Shown: piece by piece, positions 60,315 to 64,000 of the stretch
Layout: each line of letters starts with the position of its first letter
Position numbering within the stretch: the stretch's first letter is position 1
Assembly: GCA_017307955.1 (NCBI GenBank)
Contig: JAFKFV010000007.1
Span: 372,001-436,000 of the forward strand
Reading direction: 5' to 3'
Length of the DNA: 64,000 bases
DNA from: Allobosea sp.
GTDB lineage: Bacteria > Pseudomonadota > Alphaproteobacteria > Rhizobiales > Kaistiaceae
Program-made: the position numbers and the translations under genes
Notes under the pieces: generated by a model
What the model was told of the DNA's origin: nothing
What the model saw: the letters and a program-made list of their open reading frames with translations, nothing else
The model's database searches: none

Positions 60315-60827
60315 ATGAGCGACGAGCTGAAGACGATGAAGAGGCGCGATGCGGCGGCGGTCGGCAGCTTCGTCGGCGGCGTCATCGAGCCGCTTCTCGC
60401 CAAGCGCGGATTCGCGACCGCCGATCTCATCGCCGCCTGGGCCGACGTGGTCGGGCCCCGCTATGCCCGCTCGACGCAGCCAGACAGGCTGATCTGGCCG
60501 CGGACGACCGGCGCCGAGGGCGCCAACCGGCCGCGCGGCGCGACGCTGGTCATCCGCGTCGATGCCGGCATGGCGATCTATCTCCAGCACGAGACGGCTG
60601 TGCTTCTCGAACGCATCAACGGCTTTCTCGGCTTCGGCGCGGTGACGGTGCTGAAGATCGTCCAGGCACCGGTGAGTCGCCCCGGCCCCATAGAGAAGAA
60701 GAGTGCGCCCTCCCCGGCCGTAGCGAAGAAGGCGTCGGACGCCGTCGCCGAGATCGAGAGCGACGCGCTGCGCGACGCGCTGGAGCGGCTTGGCCGCGGC
60801 GTGTTCGGCGAGGTCGAGCGATCGTGA
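60315..60827 (+). CDS. DciA family protein (DUF721), DNA helicase loader-type
   Basis: 170 residues. VGSFVGGVIEPLLAKRGFATADLIAAWADVVGPRYARSTQPDRL followed by TLVIRVDAGMAIYLQHETAVLLERINGFLGFGAV is the DUF721 domain, now known as DciA, which assists loading of DnaB in bacteria without DnaC. C-terminal 50 residues (SALR/DALERLGRGVF region) are helical. Upstream of the dsbA and smc genes, a synteny typical of Rhizobiales. Confidence 0.9.
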   Translation: MSDELKTMKRRDAAAVGSFVGGVIEPLLAKRGFATADLIAAWADVVGPRYARSTQPDRLIWPRTTGAEGANRPRGATLVIRVDAGMAIYLQHETAVLLERINGFLGFGAVTVLKIVQAPVSRPGPIEKKSAPSPAVAKKASDAVAEIESDALRDALERLGRGVFGEVERS

Positions 60828-60932
60828 ACGCGAAATGCCGGTAAAGCGCCGCATTTGCGCTGGCATTGGTGCGTATAGGCGTGGCAATCGTGGCGCCATC
60901 AATGGACGCCATTCCCTGAGGAGACCGAGACC

Positions 60933-61571
60933 GTGGACCTTGATCGCAGGCAGTTTCTCGTCCGGCTCGGCGCGGCTTCGCTGGCGGCGGGCGCGTTTGC
61001 CATGCTGCCGGGCGCGGCCTTCGCCGCCGAAGAGAAGGTTGATCTCAAGAAGCTGCTGGAGCCGGGCCCGCTCGGCGACATGGCGCTCGGCGACGCCAAC
61101 GCGCCGCATACCGTCGTCGAATATGCTTCGCTGACCTGCTCGCATTGCAGGCATTTCCACGAGACGACCTGGAAGCCGTTCAAGGAGAAATATGTCGACA
61201 CCGGCAAGGTGCGCTTCATTCTCCGTGATTTCCCGCTCGATCCGCTCGCCACCGCCGGCTTCATGCTGGCGCATGCGGCGCCGAACAACAATTTCTTCCC
61301 GATGGTCGATCTTCTGTTCACGCAGCAGGACAAATGGGCCTTCGTCGACGATCCGGTCTCCGCGCTGCTCGCTCTTTCCAAGCAGGTTGGTTTTACACAG
61401 GAGACTTTCGAGCTGGCCTTGAAAAATCAGGCGCTGCTCGATGGAGTCAACGCCGTGAAGGACCGCGGCGCGAAGGAGTTCGGCGTCGACGCGACGCCCA
61501 CCTTCTTCATTGACGGGGTGAAAAAGCCGGGTGCGCTCTCGCTCGAAGATCTGGACGCGCTTCTGTCGTGA
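60933..61571 (+). CDS. DsbA family thiol-disulfide protein with Tat signal
   Basis: 212 residues. Twin-arginine signal LDRRQFLVRLGAASLAAGAFAMLPGAAFA (about 3-31), then thioredoxin-like fold with redox site SLTCSHCRHFHETTWKPF (Cys-Ser-His-Cys) and helical insert. Ends with PTFFIDGVKKPGALSLEDLDALL, the cis-Pro area. Related to DsbA/BdbD-type oxidoreductases. GTG start with GAGGAGAC upstream. Lies between dciA and smc. Confidence 0.93.
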   Translation: MDLDRRQFLVRLGAASLAAGAFAMLPGAAFAAEEKVDLKKLLEPGPLGDMALGDANAPHTVVEYASLTCSHCRHFHETTWKPFKEKYVDTGKVRFILRDFPLDPLATAGFMLAHAAPNNNFFPMVDLLFTQQDKWAFVDDPVSALLALSKQVGFTQETFELALKNQALLDGVNAVKDRGAKEFGVDATPTFFIDGVKKPGALSLEDLDALLS

Positions 61572-61637
61572 TGCTGTCCGCATCGCGCGGTCGGCCGCGT
61601 CCTGCGGCCGGCTAACCCGTGATCGGGGGATGGCGCG

Positions 61638-64000
61638 ATGAAGTTCACGCGTCTTCGCCTCGTCGGCTTCAAGTCCTTCGTCGAGCCGTCCGACTTCGTC
61701 ATCGAGCCGGGCCTGACCGGCGTCGTCGGGCCGAATGGCTGCGGCAAGTCCAATCTCGTCGAGGCGCTGCGCTGGGTGATGGGCGAAAGCTCATACAAGA
61801 ACATGCGCGCGTCCGGCATGGACGACGTCATCTTCTCGGGCTCGGGCAACCGACCGGCCCGCAACACCGCCGAAGTCACCCTCGCCATCGACAACGCCGC
61901 CCGCAAGGCGCCGGCGGCCTTCAACGATGCCGACACGCTCGAGGTCACGCGCCGCATCGAGCGCGAGGCCGGCTCGGTCTACCGCATCAACGGCCGCGAG
62001 GTGCGGGCGCGCGACGTGCAGCTGCTCTTCGCCGACGCCTCGACCGGCGCGCGCTCGCCTTCCATGGTCGGACAGGGCCGCATCGGCGAGCTGATCGCCG
62101 CCAAGCCGCAGGCACGACGCGCCATCCTCGAAGAGGCGGCCGGCATCTCCGGCCTCTATTCCCGCCGCAACGAGGCCGAGACGCGGCTCAGGGCGGCCGA
62201 GCAGAATCTCGAACGGCTCGACGACGTCATCGGCGAGATCGACGGCCAGATCGAGGCGCTGAAGCGTCAGGCGCGGCAGGCCAACCGCTACCGCAACCTC
62301 TCCACCGATATCCGCAAGGCCGAGGCGACCGCGCTCTATCTCCGCCTCAACGCCGCCTCGGCGCAGGTCCGCGAGGGCGAGGCGGCGCTGGCCACCGCGA
62401 CCGAAACCGTCAGCGCGCGCTCCGAAGCGCAGGCGAGTGCCGCGCGCGACCAGGCTGTCGCGGCGAGCGCCCTCCCCGCCGCCCGCGACGAGGAAGCCCG
62501 CGCCGCCGCGGCACTGCAGCGCCTCACCCAGGCGCGCGACGGCATCAATGCCGAGCAGCGGCGCATGCAGGAGCGGGCGGCCGATCTCGAGCGGAGGCTG
62601 AAGGATCTCGAAGGCGACATCCTGCGCGCCGCCGCCCTCGAGCGGGAGAATGCCGAGATGACGGCGCGGCTCGATGCCGAAGAGGCGTCGCTGCGCCAGG
62701 CGGAAGCGGAGGCCGGACCGCTGGCGGCGGAAGCAGCCGCGCGCCGGACCGCCGCCGAGGCGGGGGAGCGGGAAGCCGACCGCCGCCTCGCCGAGGCGAC
62801 GGCGCATCATGCGGCTCTGGCGGCGCGGCGGAGCGAACTGGAGCGGGCGCTGAAGAGTGCCGAGGACCGCCTCGCCAAGGTGCGCGGCGAGGCCGCGACC
62901 GTCGAGCGCGACGCGGCGGCGCTCGCCGCCGAACTCTCGCGGTTGCCTGACCTCGCCGCCGCCGAAGCAGCCGTCGCCGCCGCCGAGCGTGCGCGGACGG
63001 AGGCGGATGCCCGTGTCGTCGCCGCCGAATCGGCCGCGGCCACGGCCCGCGAGGCAGAGACCGCGGCGCGTGGCCCGCTAGCCGAGGCCGAACGCGCCTT
63101 CGCCGGCATCGAAAGCGAGGCGCGGGCGCTGGAGAAGATCCTCGCGGCGGGCCATTCCTCGGGTCGGCGACCGCCGATCCTCGATTCGCTCGCCGTCGAG
63201 CGCGGCTTCGAGGCGGCGCTCGCCGCCGCCTTCGGCGACGATCTCGACGTTTCCGACGATGCCGGCGCGTCGAGCTATTGGGGCGAGGTCGAGCCTCTCG
63301 CCGAGGACCCGCTGCTGCCCTATGGCGCCGAGCCGCTCGCCCGCCATGTCAATGCGCCGCCTCTGCTCGCCCGCGCGCTGGAGCAGACGGGCATCGTCGC
63401 CCGCCCGCATGGCGCGACGCTGCAACCGCTGTTGAAGACCGGCCAGCGACTGGTCTCGCGCGAGGGCGATCTCTGGCGCTGGGACGGCTTCGTCGCCACG
63501 GCGGAGGCGCCAACCGCCGCAGCGATCCGCCTCGCCAACCGCAACCGCCTCGCCGAACTGCGCTCCGAACTCGCCCCGGCCCGCGCCGCCATCCTCGAGC
63601 GCCGATCAACGCTCGATGCCGCGACCGCGGCCGTCCGCAACGCGGCCGAGGCCGAGCGCTCGGCGCGCGATGCGGCCCGCGCGGCGCAGAAATCCGTCGA
63701 CGACGCCAAGGCGCGGCTCGCCACCGCGGAGCGCGAGCAGGGTCGCCTCGCCGCCCGCAAGGCGGCGCTGCAGGAGGCCGGCAAGCGCGTCGAGGCTGCC
63801 CTGCGCGAGGCGGTGGCCGGACGCTCGGCGGCCGAGGCGGCGCTCGCTTCAGCCGCGGATCCGGCCGTGGCCCTCGCCGAGACGACGATGCTGCGCGCCG
63901 GTCTCGCCGAGCGCCGCGCCGCGCATGTCGAGGCCCGCGCAGCCGCCGATGCGCTCACCCGGGAGGGAGAGCTTCGCCGCAAGCGGCTCGCCGCGATCGC
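61638..64000 (+). CDS. smc: Chromosome segregation protein SMC (5' part)
   Basis: 787 codons from ATG 61638, open to the right edge, so partial. N-terminal ATPase head: MKFTRLRLVGFKSFVEPSDF, Walker A VGPNGCGKSNLVEALRW at about 30-46, and RIGELIAAKPQARRAILEEAAGISGLYSRRNEAE. A long coiled coil follows (about 165-490), then a hinge around residues 495-640 (SGRRPPILDSLAVERGFEAALAAAFGDDLDVSDD) and the start of the return coil. The hinge is shorter than in B. subtilis but normal for alphaproteobacteria. SMC with ScpAB condenses and resolves sister chromosomes; scpAB are not in this window. Confidence 0.97.
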   Translation, partial: MKFTRLRLVGFKSFVEPSDFVIEPGLTGVVGPNGCGKSNLVEALRWVMGESSYKNMRASGMDDVIFSGSGNRPARNTAEVTLAIDNAARKAPAAFNDADTLEVTRRIEREAGSVYRINGREVRARDVQLLFADASTGARSPSMVGQGRIGELIAAKPQARRAILEEAAGISGLYSRRNEAETRLRAAEQNLERLDDVIGEIDGQIEALKRQARQANRYRNLSTDIRKAEATALYLRLNAASAQVREGEAALATATETVSARSEAQASAARDQAVAASALPAARDEEARAAAALQRLTQARDGINAEQRRMQERAADLERRLKDLEGDILRAAALERENAEMTARLDAEEASLRQAEAEAGPLAAEAAARRTAAEAGEREADRRLAEATAHHAALAARRSELERALKSAEDRLAKVRGEAATVERDAAALAAELSRLPDLAAAEAAVAAAERARTEADARVVAAESAAATAREAETAARGPLAEAERAFAGIESEARALEKILAAGHSSGRRPPILDSLAVERGFEAALAAAFGDDLDVSDDAGASSYWGEVEPLAEDPLLPYGAEPLARHVNAPPLLARALEQTGIVARPHGATLQPLLKTGQRLVSREGDLWRWDGFVATAEAPTAAAIRLANRNRLAELRSELAPARAAILERRSTLDAATAAVRNAAEAERSARDAARAAQKSVDDAKARLATAEREQGRLAARKAALQEAGKRVEAALREAVAGRSAAEAALASAADPAVALAETTMLRAGLAERRAAHVEARAAADALTREGELRRKRLAAI

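Noticed and set aside
1..64000. Prophage, insertion sequences, integrases or attachment sites
   Set aside because: No transposase, integrase or phage structural gene was found and no flanking direct repeats were noticed; the toxin-antitoxin pair is the only typically mobile module.

Overview
The window is a gene-dense, GC-rich (roughly two thirds G+C by eye) chromosomal segment from an alphaproteobacterium, most likely of the order Hyphomicrobiales (Rhizobiales). The grounds are an F0 ATP synthase operon (atpI-B-E-F'-F) separate from F1 and next to rnhB, a minCDE operon with a CtrA-type TTAA-N7-TTAA box, a petP/petR pair beside ilvE, an extended UvrB, and a dciA-dsbA-smc order. No rRNA, tRNA, CRISPR array, prophage or insertion sequence was found, so this is mostly core chromosome with small accessory patches. 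Genus cannot be settled from sequence reading alone.

Layout. 1-4.9 kb: the end of a flavoprotein, a short ModE-like regulator, a DUF486 protein, a GST, then modABC for molybdate uptake behind a 12+6+12 palindrome with ModE-box geometry. 4.9-10 kb: envelope and housekeeping singletons (RlpA-like, DUF72, small membrane proteins, ArfB, SDR, acetyltransferase, AAA ATPase). 10-13.3 kb: three exported enzymes (phytochelatin-synthase-like, a Tat-signal esterase, a TTG-start lipase-like hydrolase). 13.4-17 kb: uvrB, with a VapBC-type toxin-antitoxin pair starting about 100 bp from its 5' end. 17-21.4 kb: a compact operon parA-like / slyX / cNMP-binding FAD oxidoreductase / UBP-type zinc finger, followed by an unrecognised four-helix membrane protein; this is the least explained part of the window. 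21.5-23.4 kb: minCDE. 23.6-29.7 kb: acetyltransferase, LLM flavoprotein, SH3/proline-rich secreted protein, lepB, an MFS exporter, dienelactone hydrolase. 30-34.4 kb: cold-shock protein, YbjN protein, proC, a TetR regulator, csaA, a VOC protein. 34.4-38.4 kb: EnvZ-like kinase, petR, petP, divergent ilvE. 38.5-44.1 kb: SleB-type hydrolase, exonuclease, AcuI-like reductase, large MscS channel. 44.2-49.7 kb: glyQS and a convergent SppA / methyltransferase / DUF2007 group. 49.9-57.2 kb: polyprenyl diphosphate synthase, TPR-LysM protein, ispE, moaB, glycosyltransferase, radical SAM protein, rnhB. 57.3-60.2 kb: F0 ATP synthase operon with a readable sigma-70-type promoter. 60.3-64 kb: dciA, a Tat-exported DsbA, and the 5' two thirds of smc.

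Functional threads: molybdenum (modABC and a ModE-like regulator, with moaB far away), division and chromosome biology (minCDE under probable CtrA control, smc, dciA, the parA-like ATPase), isoprenoids (polyprenyl synthase, ispE), and envelope proteins (lepB, SleB, RlpA, SppA, MscS, SH3 protein). Starts were chosen by alignment memory plus Shine-Dalgarno inspection; several are GTG or TTG. Family assignments come from motif recognition, not from a database search.
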